A DNA stretch of 26,633 nt from CAZLLV01 sp964560325 (GCA_964560325.1 CAZLLV010000142.1:1-26633); one strand, 5' to 3'. Shown: positions 15,705 to 23,387, counted from the stretch's first letter. Numbers and translations: made by a program. Notes: generated by a model not told the origin, from the letters alone.

Positions 15705-17546
15705 ATGACCCGGTCCCGGACGCTGCTGCTCGGTGCCGTCGTCCTCTTCCTCTACCTGGGGATGGAGTGGCTGTTCACGGTCACCAAGCCGAGCTTCACC
15801 TCCATGATGCCCCCGCTCGAGCGGCTCGGCCTGCTGACGACCGGATTCATCCTGGTGAGCGTGCCCTTCCTCGCCTTCCTCGCACTGGTGACGGTGCTCT
15901 CCGAGCGACTCGCGCTCGGCGTGCTGGCGGTCGTGCTCGGGTGCCTGCTCTTCTTGATGATCGACAACTTCCTCTACACCGTGCTGGGCTGGGGAACGCT
16001 CGGCTCACCCGCCGGCTTCCGCATCGTCTACACCGCGCTCTTCCTGGCTCTGATCTGGCTGTCCTACCGACGACTGAGGAGGGTGAAGCTCGAACGGGCT
16101 CGCGCCGTCTACGCCCTGCTCGCGATCGTCTTCGTCGTGAGCTTCGTCGTCGAGCTGACCGCGGGCGGCAACCGCTTCGCACCGCCGGAGAGCGCGACGC
16201 GGGAACGCTCCGGAGCCGGTACGCCGAACGTGGTGTTCCTGGGCATCGACGGCGCGGAGGCGAACCTCGTCTCGGCCTATGGCGCACCGTACGACACCAC
16301 TCCCTTCCTGCGCTCGGTCGCCGACGAGTGGACCGTCTTCGAGAACGCCTTCCCGGACACGGGCAAGACCACCGGCTCGACCACCGCCCTCCTCACCGGC
16401 CGATCGCCTCTCGAAACCCACGTCGGGTTTCCGCCCCAGGTGCTGCTCGGCCGGCACAGCTACCTCCACCTGCCGGCACTCCTCAACGAGCGCGGCTACC
16501 GGGGGTTCCAACACGCCATCCACTACTACGCCGACGCCTTCGACCTCAACCATCGGCACAGCTTCGCCGAGGTCAACGGCCGGAGCCGGCTCCTCGCCCC
16601 GCTCGACGACACCGAGTGGGTTGCCTGGCTGAACGACGAGCTGTTCTTCCTCCGTACACTCGCGGAGCGCCTGACCAAGCGCCTCCGGTTCATCGTCTTC
16701 GAGAGCGACATGCTCAACCATTTCCTGGTCGCCCAGGCGAACCAGGGGGTGGGCTACGAGTACGATCTCGCGGCGGTCGAGAGCTTCGGGCGCTTCGTGG
16801 CGGATACGGAGGGACCCTTCTACGCCCACCTCCACTTCCTCTCGACCCACTGCTGCGATCACGCGCCGCGCTCGCGAGCCTTCGAGCCCGCGGACTTCGA
16901 GGCGCCCGATCCCCGCCACGCGGCGCAGGCGGCCGCGCGACTGAATGCGTTACGCGACGTGGACTCGCTGATCGAGCGCGTGTATCGAACCCTGTCCGAC
17001 CGCGGCCTTCTCGAGAACACGATCCTGGTGGTCTACTCGGACCACAGCTACCAGTGGGACACGGTCTGGCGGGTGCCCCTCATGGTGCGCTTCCCCGGCG
17101 GCGACCCCGCGGGCCGACGGTCGGAGAACGTGCTGCTGTCCGGGGTGCCGGGCCTGCTGGCCGAGTACCTGGGGATCGAGCGACCCGAGTGGATGCTTCC
17201 CGGGCCGGGTCTGCGCGGGTCGGAATCGGCAAGCGCGACCGCCGTCGCGAAGCCCGGACCGCCGCTCTTCGGTCTCAGCTCGTTCGAATACCGCCGGTTC
17301 ACCCTCGGCGAGGGGGGCCTGTCGCGCATCGACGACGCGGGTCCGCCCAACTACGGCATCGGCGAGCTCTCGATGATCGTATGCGACCGCTGGTACAAGG
17401 CCTCGCTCGCGACGAGGGCCGTCACCACCGGCCGCGTCGCCGGCCACACCGCGCCATGCTCCGACGGATCGCACCCCCCCGGCCCGGAAGTGCTGGAACG
17501 CTTCGAGGAGACGATGGCGGAGCACGGCCTCGTCTGGGCGCGGTAG
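15705..17546 (+). CDS. Membrane-anchored alkaline-phosphatase-superfamily (sulfatase/LtaS-like) protein
   Basis: This 613-residue protein has about five N-terminal membrane helices (about 5-25, 41-65, 69-92, 107-121, 133-152), then an extracytoplasmic sulfatase-fold domain (from about 172). Metal and catalytic motifs are FLGIDGAEAN (D182), a Thr nucleophile region TGKTTGSTTALLTG with T222 the likely nucleophile by alignment to the sulfatase motif, and VYSDHSYQWD (D446, H447). The topology and Thr nucleophile resemble LtaS or phosphoethanolamine transferases more than sulfatases, so transfer of a phospho-alcohol group to a lipid or glycan is a reasonable inference. Two Cys (THCCDH, 383-384) lie in the domain. 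ATG 15705 follows the methyltransferase stop by 4 bases. The exact substrate is unknown. Confidence 0.85.
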   Translation: MTRSRTLLLGAVVLFLYLGMEWLFTVTKPSFTSMMPPLERLGLLTTGFILVSVPFLAFLALVTVLSERLALGVLAVVLGCLLFLMIDNFLYTVLGWGTLGSPAGFRIVYTALFLALIWLSYRRLRRVKLERARAVYALLAIVFVVSFVVELTAGGNRFAPPESATRERSGAGTPNVVFLGIDGAEANLVSAYGAPYDTTPFLRSVADEWTVFENAFPDTGKTTGSTTALLTGRSPLETHVGFPPQVLLGRHSYLHLPALLNERGYRGFQHAIHYYADAFDLNHRHSFAEVNGRSRLLAPLDDTEWVAWLNDELFFLRTLAERLTKRLRFIVFESDMLNHFLVAQANQGVGYEYDLAAVESFGRFVADTEGPFYAHLHFLSTHCCDHAPRSRAFEPADFEAPDPRHAAQAAARLNALRDVDSLIERVYRTLSDRGLLENTILVVYSDHSYQWDTVWRVPLMVRFPGGDPAGRRSENVLLSGVPGLLAEYLGIERPEWMLPGPGLRGSESASATAVAKPGPPLFGLSSFEYRRFTLGEGGLSRIDDAGPPNYGIGELSMIVCDRWYKASLATRAVTTGRVAGHTAPCSDGSHPPGPEVLERFEETMAEHGLVWAR

Positions 17547-17556
17547 TCCGCCGAGG

Positions 17557-18105
17557 TCATTCCTCCGCGTGCACGGCCAGCGCGGCGATCAGCTCTTCGA
17601 CCGGGGCGTTGTCGCCGAAGGTTTCGCTCAGGTGGACGTACGCGTCGCGGTTTCCGGGCTCGAAGACGAAGCTGGCGCCGAGCTGGAACGGGTCCTTGCC
17701 GAGCTGGTGCTGGCGGTGGCCGCCGCGCTTCGCGCGGGCACGCGCCTTCGCGTTGTCGCGGCGCAGCAGGTGGAGGAGCGAGGCGGAGCGCAGGCCGGCG
17801 GCCCGGTACGCCTTGCGCTTTTCGTCGATCAGCAGCGGGAAGTCGATCCCCGTCTCCTCCCGGAACAGCCGCGCGTAGCGGCGGTCGCCCAGGCCGACCG
17901 CGGCGATGCCGGCCCCCGCGGCCCGGATCTCCTGCTCGTGGTCGCGCAACTGCGCGACGTGCTCGCGGCAGAAGATTCAGCCGTAGTGGCGCAGGAAGAC
18001 GACCACCGCCGGCCGCTCCTCCCAGAGCGAGCCGAGCCGGACCTCGTCTCCGTCGGGGTCCGGCAGGACGATCGGGGCGAGGGCGGCGCTCAGCGAATCG
18101 ATCAT
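17557..18105 (-). CDS. Selenocysteine-containing peroxiredoxin-like protein (AhpC/TSA family), in-frame TGA at 17977-17979
   Basis: Read through one TGA, this gene gives a 182-residue AhpC/TSA peroxiredoxin-like protein. Residues 1-42 (MIDSLSAALAP, then RPAVVVFLRHYG) form the first half. Codon 43 is TGA, followed by IFCREHVAQL. Homologues have FLRH(F/Y)GCxFCREH, so the TGA falls exactly on the first Cys of CxxC and the product has U43-x-x-C46, the redox site. The C-terminal half has FPLLIDEKRKAYRAAGL and a GASFVFEPG strand typical of the PRX-like2 subgroup. A perfect hairpin begins 18 bases after the TGA. It would reduce peroxides or act as a thiol oxidoreductase in the cytoplasm. Automatic gene calling would split it into a 130-residue fragment and an upstream piece. 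ATG 18105 has no strong Shine-Dalgarno. A nonsense mutation is the alternative, but intact flanking coding favours Sec. Confidence 0.85.
17941..17958 (-). promoter_or_regulatory. Candidate bacterial SECIS hairpin
   Basis: On the minus (mRNA) strand GTCGCGC-AGTT-GCGCGAC forms a perfect 7-bp stem with a 4-base loop. It starts 18 bases after the TGA, so the loop lies 25 bases from it. That is inside the 16-37-base window usually given for bacterial SECIS elements, and the loop has a G within its first two bases, another stated requirement. It lies within the coding sequence, as bacterial SECIS elements do. GC-rich DNA makes chance hairpins common, so the support comes from its position as much as its shape. 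Confidence 0.65.
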
Positions 18106-18202
18106 GACGGTGATACTAGCGCGGTCTGTTAGAGTTCCGGCACCTCTCGAATTCTCGGCAAACACCGATCGCCCGCCTCCGGGCGCATGGAGTCTTCGCA
18201 TC

Positions 18203-20563
18203 GTGGCGAGCCCCTCCGATCCCTCCTCGCCCTCCGGGCTCGACCGGAGCGCCGCCGAACCCGCGCGAGAGAACGACCTCGCCGCGTCCTTCGCGGATCT
18301 CGTCCGCCGGCACCTCCCGAACTGGAGCGGAGTCGGTGATCCGCGGTTTGTCGAGGAGGAGGTCGAGTACAAGCGAGCCGCGGCGGCCCGGATCCAGGAG
18401 CTGCTGGCGGAGGAAACGCTCCGGGACCTCGTCGCCCGGGAGCGGTTCGCCCAGGTGATCGACCGGGTGAAGAAGGCGGCGCAGGCCACGAACCTCCTCT
18501 TCCGCGGCGTCCCATCCTCCGGCGACCTGGCGGTCCTCAACGCTGACGGGCTCGATCCGGCGTCGTTCTCGGCCGCCTTGCTCGACCTCCTCTACGGCGA
18601 CGGCGCCTCGCCCGAGCGCCTGGAGCGCTTCTCCTCCTATCTGGACGAACATTCCCTGCCGAACAAGTGGGCGCTGCCCACCTACCTCCTGTTCTTCCTC
18701 TTCCCGCGGACGGAGATGTTCGTCAAGCCGCAGGCGACGCAGTGGCTCCTGCGGCAGGCCGGGGTCGACGCGAGCTACACCTCGCGGCCGTCCGGCGAGG
18801 TCTACGCCCAGATCCTGGCGCTGGCGAACGAGATCCTGGCCGGCCTCGAACCGCTGGGCGCCCGCGACATGATCGACGTGCAGTCGGTCGTCTGGGTCGC
18901 CTACTGGGTGAGCTCCGAGGTCGAGGAGCTCGCGCCGAGCGACGCCAAGCGGCGGGAGATGGAGCTGCTGTTCGAGGAGTGCGCCCGCGAGTACCTGCCG
19001 ACGCCGGAGGGCCGGCGCCACCTGGCGGCCTACGAGGAGGGCCGCGAGCGGGCGCGGGCGAGCTGGGCCGAGATCGTCGCGGCCCGCGACGCCGGCGAGG
19101 ACGTGACCGATCGGGTGCTCCGGGAGCTGCTCCCCTATACCGACAGCGCCGCGAACCGGGAGGCGGGGGCGTGGGTGCACGTCGCCCCAGCGATCACCGG
19201 GGATCTCAGGAACTGGTTCGAGGCGAAGGGTTGGCAGAAGCCGGACGACTGGCAGCGAGTGGCGGAAGCGATCGTCGACTTCGTCGAGCGGGCCGTGGAC
19301 GACCCGAACGCGCTGGAGGCCGCCTGCCGCGAGTTCGACGCCCTCCCCTGGTCGACCGGTTTCCAGACCGGCATGCTCACGCCGCTTCTGAACGCCCTCT
19401 CGCCCGACCACTTCCTGCTGGTCAACAACAAGTCCCGCCGACTGATCAACTATCTGGCGGGCACGAAGCTGAGCCACAAGCTGCTCGACTACCCGGAGCT
19501 CAACCGGACCGGCAAGATCCTGATCGAGCACCTCGCGGACCTCCTGGAGTCCGCCCCGGCCTCCGAGCCGGCCCCCGATCCGGAGGAGCCGCGGACCGAT
19601 GACGTCTTCGACGGCTTCGCTCACTGGTTGGTCTCGATCCGCAACTTTACGTTCGGCGATACCCAGGACTGGAAGCTCGCCCCGGAGGAGGAAACCGGTA
19701 ACGGGGGACCACGAACCGGGCCGAAGATCAACCCGCCGTTCCCGATCGCCGACTGCGCCACCGCTCTCAAGATGGACGCGGCGGAGATCGAGCGCTGGGT
19801 GCGCGCGATCGAGCGCAAGATGCAGGCGATCCTGTACGGCCCGCCCGGGACCGGCAAGACGTACGCCGCCGAGCACCTGGCCCGGCACCTGATCGGCGGC
19901 GACGACGGCTTCCGGGACCTCGTCCAGTTCCATCCGAGCTACGCCTACGAAGACTTCATCCAGGGCATCCGGCCGGAAGCCCTGGCGGACGGCGGGCTCC
20001 ACTACCCGATCCGCCGGGGCCGCTTTCTGGAGTTCTGCGACGAGGCGCGGAAGCGGGAAGGGCGCTGCGTGCTGATCGTCGACGAGATCAACCGCGCGAA
20101 CCTCTCCCGCGTCTTCGGTGAGCTGATGTACCTGCTGGAGAACCGCGACCGGGCGATTCCGCTGGCCGCCGGCGGCGAGAGCTTCTCGATCCCCGAGAAC
20201 GTTCGCATCCTGGGCACGATGAACACCGCCGACCGCTCGATCGCCCTCGTCGACCACGCGCTGCGCCGCCGCTTCGCCTTCCTCGAGCTGCGGCCGAGCT
20301 ACGAGACGCTGGTGCGGTTCCACGAGGGCGGCGAGTACGACGCCCGGCCGCTGGTGGCGCTGCTCGAAGAGGTCAACCGCGCGATCGACGACCCGCACTA
20401 CGAGGTCGGCATCACCTACTTCCTCCACAAGTCGCTCCCCGACCACCTCGAAGACGTTTGGCGGATGGAGATCGTCCCCTACCTGGAGGAGTACTTCTCC
20501 GACCGGCGCGATGTGGTGGAGCGGTTCCGCTGGCCGAGCGTCCGGGAGCGGTTTTCCGGGTGA
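18203..20563 (+). CDS. mcrB: McrB-like AAA+ GTPase subunit of a McrBC-type modification-dependent restriction system
   Basis: This is a roughly 786-residue protein. About 540 N-terminal residues of unclear fold are followed by an AAA+ motor: Walker A GPPGTGKT (546-553), Walker B VDEINRANLSRVFGEL (DEIN 627-630), and the McrB-specific MNTADRS (about 673-679) before DHALRRRF. McrB motors recognise modified DNA through the N-terminal domain and drive the McrC nuclease. E. coli McrB is 459 residues, so the N-terminal part here is much larger. It includes a PWSTGFQTGMLTPLLNALSP...LLVNNKSRRLINYL block. GTG 18203 with GGAG at 18189-18192 is preferred. ATG 18104 is also in frame but overlaps the selenoprotein start on the other strand and adds 33 non-conserved residues. 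The mcrC-like gene follows with a 4-base overlap. The AAA+ call is firm; target specificity is unknown. Confidence 0.88.
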   Translation: MASPSDPSSPSGLDRSAAEPARENDLAASFADLVRRHLPNWSGVGDPRFVEEEVEYKRAAAARIQELLAEETLRDLVARERFAQVIDRVKKAAQATNLLFRGVPSSGDLAVLNADGLDPASFSAALLDLLYGDGASPERLERFSSYLDEHSLPNKWALPTYLLFFLFPRTEMFVKPQATQWLLRQAGVDASYTSRPSGEVYAQILALANEILAGLEPLGARDMIDVQSVVWVAYWVSSEVEELAPSDAKRREMELLFEECAREYLPTPEGRRHLAAYEEGRERARASWAEIVAARDAGEDVTDRVLRELLPYTDSAANREAGAWVHVAPAITGDLRNWFEAKGWQKPDDWQRVAEAIVDFVERAVDDPNALEAACREFDALPWSTGFQTGMLTPLLNALSPDHFLLVNNKSRRLINYLAGTKLSHKLLDYPELNRTGKILIEHLADLLESAPASEPAPDPEEPRTDDVFDGFAHWLVSIRNFTFGDTQDWKLAPEEETGNGGPRTGPKINPPFPIADCATALKMDAAEIERWVRAIERKMQAILYGPPGTGKTYAAEHLARHLIGGDDGFRDLVQFHPSYAYEDFIQGIRPEALADGGLHYPIRRGRFLEFCDEARKREGRCVLIVDEINRANLSRVFGELMYLLENRDRAIPLAAGGESFSIPENVRILGTMNTADRSIALVDHALRRRFAFLELRPSYETLVRFHEGGEYDARPLVALLEEVNRAIDDPHYEVGITYFLHKSLPDHLEDVWRMEIVPYLEEYFSDRRDVVERFRWPSVRERFSG

Positions 20564-21792
20564 CCGCGCCGGCGATGATCGAGCTGCGCGAGTTCGAGCC
20601 GCACCGCCTCGCGGAGGGCGCCCTGCGGCCGGAGGACGCCGAGCGGCTCCGGCACCGTCACAGCAGCCAGGTCGCCGTCGCCTACCCGACGCCCGCCAAC
20701 GACCGGCGTTGGGCTCTCACCGCCCAGGGCTGGGCCGGCTACCTCCCCGTCTCCCCGACCCTCGCGCTCCGGCTCCACCCGAAAGTCGGGATCGAGAACA
20801 TCTTCCGCATGCTCGAAGTCGCCTTCGGCCTGAAGAGCTTCCACCTCCTCGACGGCCTGGCCGACTGCCGCTCCCTCGAAGAGTTCTTCGAACGCCTCGC
20901 CCACGTCCTCGCGCGCCGGGTGCTCGCCCGGAGCCGCAAGGGCCTCTACCGCTGCTACGTCGACCACGAGGACCGGCTGGCGGCGATCCGCGGCCGGATC
21001 GACCTGCCGAAGGTGACGCGCGCGCCGTGGCGCACCCGCCTCGACTGCCGGTTCCAGGAACATACCGCCGACGTGCCCGACAACCGGATCGTGCTCTGGA
21101 CCCTCGACCGCATCCGGAAGAACGCCGCCTGCCGGCGGGACGAGGTGCGTCAGGCGGTGCGCGGCGCCTTCCACCGGCTGCACGGCGCCGTGACCCTGGC
21201 GCCCGCCACCGCCGCCGACTGCCACGGCCGGACCTACACTCGGCTGAACGAGGACTACCGCGCCCTGCACGCCCTCTGCCGCTTCTTCCTGGAGACGACC
21301 GGGCCGACCCACCAGGCGGGCGACCGCCGCAACCTGCCGTTCCTGGTGAACATGGCGAGCCTGTTCGAGCTCTACGTCGCCGAGTGGCTGCGCGCGAACC
21401 TACCCGTCCCCCGCACGATCGCCGCGCAGGAGACGGTCCCCCTCGCCACCGATCCCGCGCTACAGTTCGTCATCGACCTCGTCCTCTACGACCGCCCCGG
21501 CGGTCGGCCGATCGCGGTCCTGGACACCAAGTACAAGAACCGTCCGCGCCCGAGCACCGAAGACGTGGCCCAGGTCGTGGCCTACGCCGAAGCGGTCGGG
21601 TGCGCCGAAGCGTTCCTCGTCTACCCGGTCGCGATGGACAAGCCGCTCGACACCCGAGTCGGCGGGATCCGCGTGCGGACCGTGGCGTACGACGTGGCAG
21701 GGGACCTGGAGGCGGCCGGGCGGGGGTTGTTGGAGCGGCTCGATTTCGTCGAGACTCACCGCACGGACAGGAAAGTCACTTTGTTCCGGTGA
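20560..21792 (+). CDS. mcrC: McrC-like PD-(D/E)xK nuclease subunit
   Basis: This 410-residue protein of the McrBC family has an N-terminal domain that binds the McrB ring (residues about 6-200, including GYLPVSPTLALRLHPKVGIENIFRML in pieces) and a C-terminal nuclease. The nuclease site is visible as FVIDLVLYD (D306) followed by IAVLDTKYK (D322, K324), the D...DxK pattern. LVNMASLFELYVAEWL precedes it. GTG 20560 overlaps the mcrB-like TGA (GTGA), with GGGAG 11 bases upstream; ATG 20575 is the alternative. Together the two genes should restrict modified invading DNA. The gene ends 23 bases before the convergent DUF429 gene. The family call is strong. Confidence 0.9.
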   Translation: MTAPAMIELREFEPHRLAEGALRPEDAERLRHRHSSQVAVAYPTPANDRRWALTAQGWAGYLPVSPTLALRLHPKVGIENIFRMLEVAFGLKSFHLLDGLADCRSLEEFFERLAHVLARRVLARSRKGLYRCYVDHEDRLAAIRGRIDLPKVTRAPWRTRLDCRFQEHTADVPDNRIVLWTLDRIRKNAACRRDEVRQAVRGAFHRLHGAVTLAPATAADCHGRTYTRLNEDYRALHALCRFFLETTGPTHQAGDRRNLPFLVNMASLFELYVAEWLRANLPVPRTIAAQETVPLATDPALQFVIDLVLYDRPGGRPIAVLDTKYKNRPRPSTEDVAQVVAYAEAVGCAEAFLVYPVAMDKPLDTRVGGIRVRTVAYDVAGDLEAAGRGLLERLDFVETHRTDRKVTLFR

Positions 21793-21815
21793 TCGGACCG
21801 AGAGGCGGCGCCCGC

Positions 21816-22484
21816 TCAGTACACGATCCGCATCGGAATCCCGCGGGCGTCCGCCGGTGGGTTTTCGGGAAGCGTTCCGTACTCGCCTCGGGAGATCCGC
21901 TCGGCGGTCCAGAGCGCTGCGAAGGCGTCGAGGATGTCGTCGTGGCCGACCTCCTGAACCAAGTACTGATCGCGAATCTCCCGAATCACTCTGTCGACGG
22001 CGGGGCCGAAGTGGCTCTCCACCAGTTGCCGCCGTCTTTTCCGACCCGCCGCGGTCTTCTTGGAGTACTCCATCCCATGCCCCTGCCAGGCCCAGAACGA
22101 GACTTCGGGATGCGCCTCCCAGAAGCGTCGCTTTGCCTCCGGGTGGCTGCTCATCAAGCAGTCCACCTCGCGGATTTTGTCCGAGATCGCCCACGTCTGC
22201 CGGCTCATCCCCCGATCGTAGCGCCGCTTCTGCGTCTCGTGGGCCTCGGGCCACCCCGAGCACGTCAGAACCGGTCGGGTTGGAGCGCTGAACTCGGTCA
22301 GCCCGATGGGGATGTCGATCGCGACGACGGTCGGGCTGTCCGCTCCTTCGAGCAGGTCCGATGCGTTCTCGACGACGCGCGGGACCACCGCGCCTGTCTC
22401 AACATTGCGCACGAGAGCGATCCAACCAGATGAGCACCCGTCGACCCCTGCTACGAAGCGATCTTTCCTCCGTCTACTCGGCAT
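21816..22484 (-). CDS. DUF429 (predicted RNase H-like nuclease) protein, internally shortened
   Basis: This 222-residue protein matches the DUF429 pattern: AGVDGCSSGW (12-21), AIDIPIGL (55-62), RGMSRQTWAISDKIREVD (91-108), EAHPEVSFW (123-131), GHDDILDAFAALWTA, and a terminal MRIVY. The family is predicted to have an RNase H-like fold, with metal-binding Asp in the VDGC, IDIP and DD(I/L)LDA blocks. Between IGL and FSAPTRPVL the usual segment of roughly 20 residues (the xCDxxARxxLG..SSVF type) seems to be missing in frame. The metal-binding blocks remain, so it may still be active. It follows the HepT gene by 15 bases on the same strand, as the last gene of the MntA-HepT unit, and converges with mcrC. 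Its DNA is visibly less GC-rich than its neighbours, hinting at transfer. The substrate is unknown. Confidence 0.8.
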   Translation of the reverse strand: MPSRRRKDRFVAGVDGCSSGWIALVRNVETGAVVPRVVENASDLLEGADSPTVVAIDIPIGLTEFSAPTRPVLTCSGWPEAHETQKRRYDRGMSRQTWAISDKIREVDCLMSSHPEAKRRFWEAHPEVSFWAWQGHGMEYSKKTAAGRKRRRQLVESHFGPAVDRVIREIRDQYLVQEVGHDDILDAFAALWTAERISRGEYGTLPENPPADARGIPMRIVY

Positions 22485-22499
22485 GGTCGAAGCGGACTC

Positions 22500-22919
22500 T
22501 CACTCGGCGAGAAAGCCCGCCATCCGCTTTGCGAACTCGTCCAGGTCCCCGAGCTCGTGGTGGATCGCCTCGTAGGTCCGCTGGTGGTCGGTGTCGAGGT
22601 AGAGGTGGACCAGGACGTTTCGGAAGCCCATCCAGCCTTTGAGCCGCTCGGCGAGTGAGGCTTCGAGAACGTCCTCTTGCCGGAGCACTTCGATCGCGTC
22701 CCGATAATCGTCCGGCTGGCGGTAACCGCTCTGGGAGATCAGGTGTTGGGCGAGGTCGAGGATGCACTCGCAGGCGAGCTGGGTGTAGCGCGCCGCGAGC
22801 TGGTGGATGTCCTCGTCCTCGAGGAACTCCTCCCGAGAGAAGCGTCTAAAGCTCTCCAGCTTCGCGCGATAGCCTTCGAGCGCGCTCAAGCGGCTCGCGA
22901 GCACGTGCTGATCGACCAT
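22500..22919 (-). CDS. hepT: HepT-family RNase toxin (DUF86)
   Basis: This 139-residue, all-helical HEPN-domain protein is the usual size for HepT. The catalytic motif Rx4HxY is intact as RNVLVHLY (R100, H105, Y107). In characterised pairs HepT cleaves RNA (tRNA or mRNA), and the partner nucleotidyltransferase adds AMP to the motif Tyr to silence it. The start, MVDQHVLASRLSALEGYRAKLESF, matches family N-termini, and GGGGAGG lies just upstream of ATG 22919. It overlaps the end of the upstream MntA gene by 74 bases, and the DUF429 gene follows at 15 bases. This call is firm on sequence; toxicity in this host is inferred. Confidence 0.9.
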   Translation of the reverse strand: MVDQHVLASRLSALEGYRAKLESFRRFSREEFLEDEDIHQLAARYTQLACECILDLAQHLISQSGYRQPDDYRDAIEVLRQEDVLEASLAERLKGWMGFRNVLVHLYLDTDHQRTYEAIHHELGDLDEFAKRMAGFLAE

Positions 22920-23349
22920 TCGGCCTCCCCTCGGTGAGTCGCTTGCGAAGCTCTCTGCGGTAGATGCGCCGGAACCATTCGCTGTCGCCGTACTCCTTCA
23001 TGGTGGCGACGCGGAGGGCTTGCCAGGGCGCAGGGTCGCGGCACTCGGCCATCCGGCCCTGCTCCATCACCCGCTGGCGCAGGGTGACCGGAGCCTCGTC
23101 CAGGAAGATCACGTCCACGCGGCCCTCGGGTGCGAAGTCGGCCAGGGCGACGAGGAGGCGCTTCTGGAGTCGGTGACGGGCGAGCGCCGTGTCCTCTCCG
23201 GCCCCGAAATCCTTCGCGGGCAACACGGCCACGTCGAGGTCGCTCCCCTCTCGCTCGTCCCCTCTCGCCCGGGAGCCGAAGACGAGCACGGCTGCGAGAC
23301 CGGGGATCTCCCGCACCGCGTTCCGCACTCGCTCTTCGATCGTCGGCAT
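22846..23349 (-). CDS. mntA: MntA-family minimal nucleotidyltransferase antitoxin
   Basis: This 167-residue nucleotidyltransferase has the exact GSx10DxD motif: GSRARGDEREGSDLDVAV (G25, S26, D37, D39), with a third acidic position in GRVDVIFLDEAP. MntA proteins AMPylate the HepT Tyr and neutralise it. ATG 23349 begins MPTIEERVRNAVREIPG, right before the strand leading to GSRARG. The usual length is about 100-140 residues. Here the C-terminus continues about 25 residues into the HepT coding region (overlap 22846-22919), giving an Arg-rich tail with no family similarity. It is the first gene of the minus-strand MntA-HepT-DUF429 set and begins 38 bases downstream of the hydrolase gene stop. Confidence 0.9.
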   Translation of the reverse strand: MPTIEERVRNAVREIPGLAAVLVFGSRARGDEREGSDLDVAVLPAKDFGAGEDTALARHRLQKRLLVALADFAPEGRVDVIFLDEAPVTLRQRVMEQGRMAECRDPAPWQALRVATMKEYGDSEWFRRIYRRELRKRLTEGRPNGRSARAREPLERARRLSREAGEL

Positions 23350-23387
23350 CACCGGAAATCGTAGCACCCCGGCGACGCCCGCCGAGC

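Noticed and set aside
17557..17979. Reading the peroxiredoxin-like gene as a pseudogene
   Set aside because: There is a single TGA at the exact redox-Cys position, the frame is otherwise intact, and a SECIS-like hairpin follows. Selenocysteine is the simpler explanation.
17977..18540. A 187-residue minus-strand protein ending at 17977, treated as a separate gene
   Set aside because: Only its last 42 residues (from ATG 18105) are conserved, and they form the N-terminus of the peroxiredoxin-like selenoprotein. The upstream part is antisense to mcrB.
18116..20446. A 776-codon minus-strand open frame opposite McrB
   Set aside because: It shadows a gene with intact AAA+ motifs and shows no domain or plausible start of its own.
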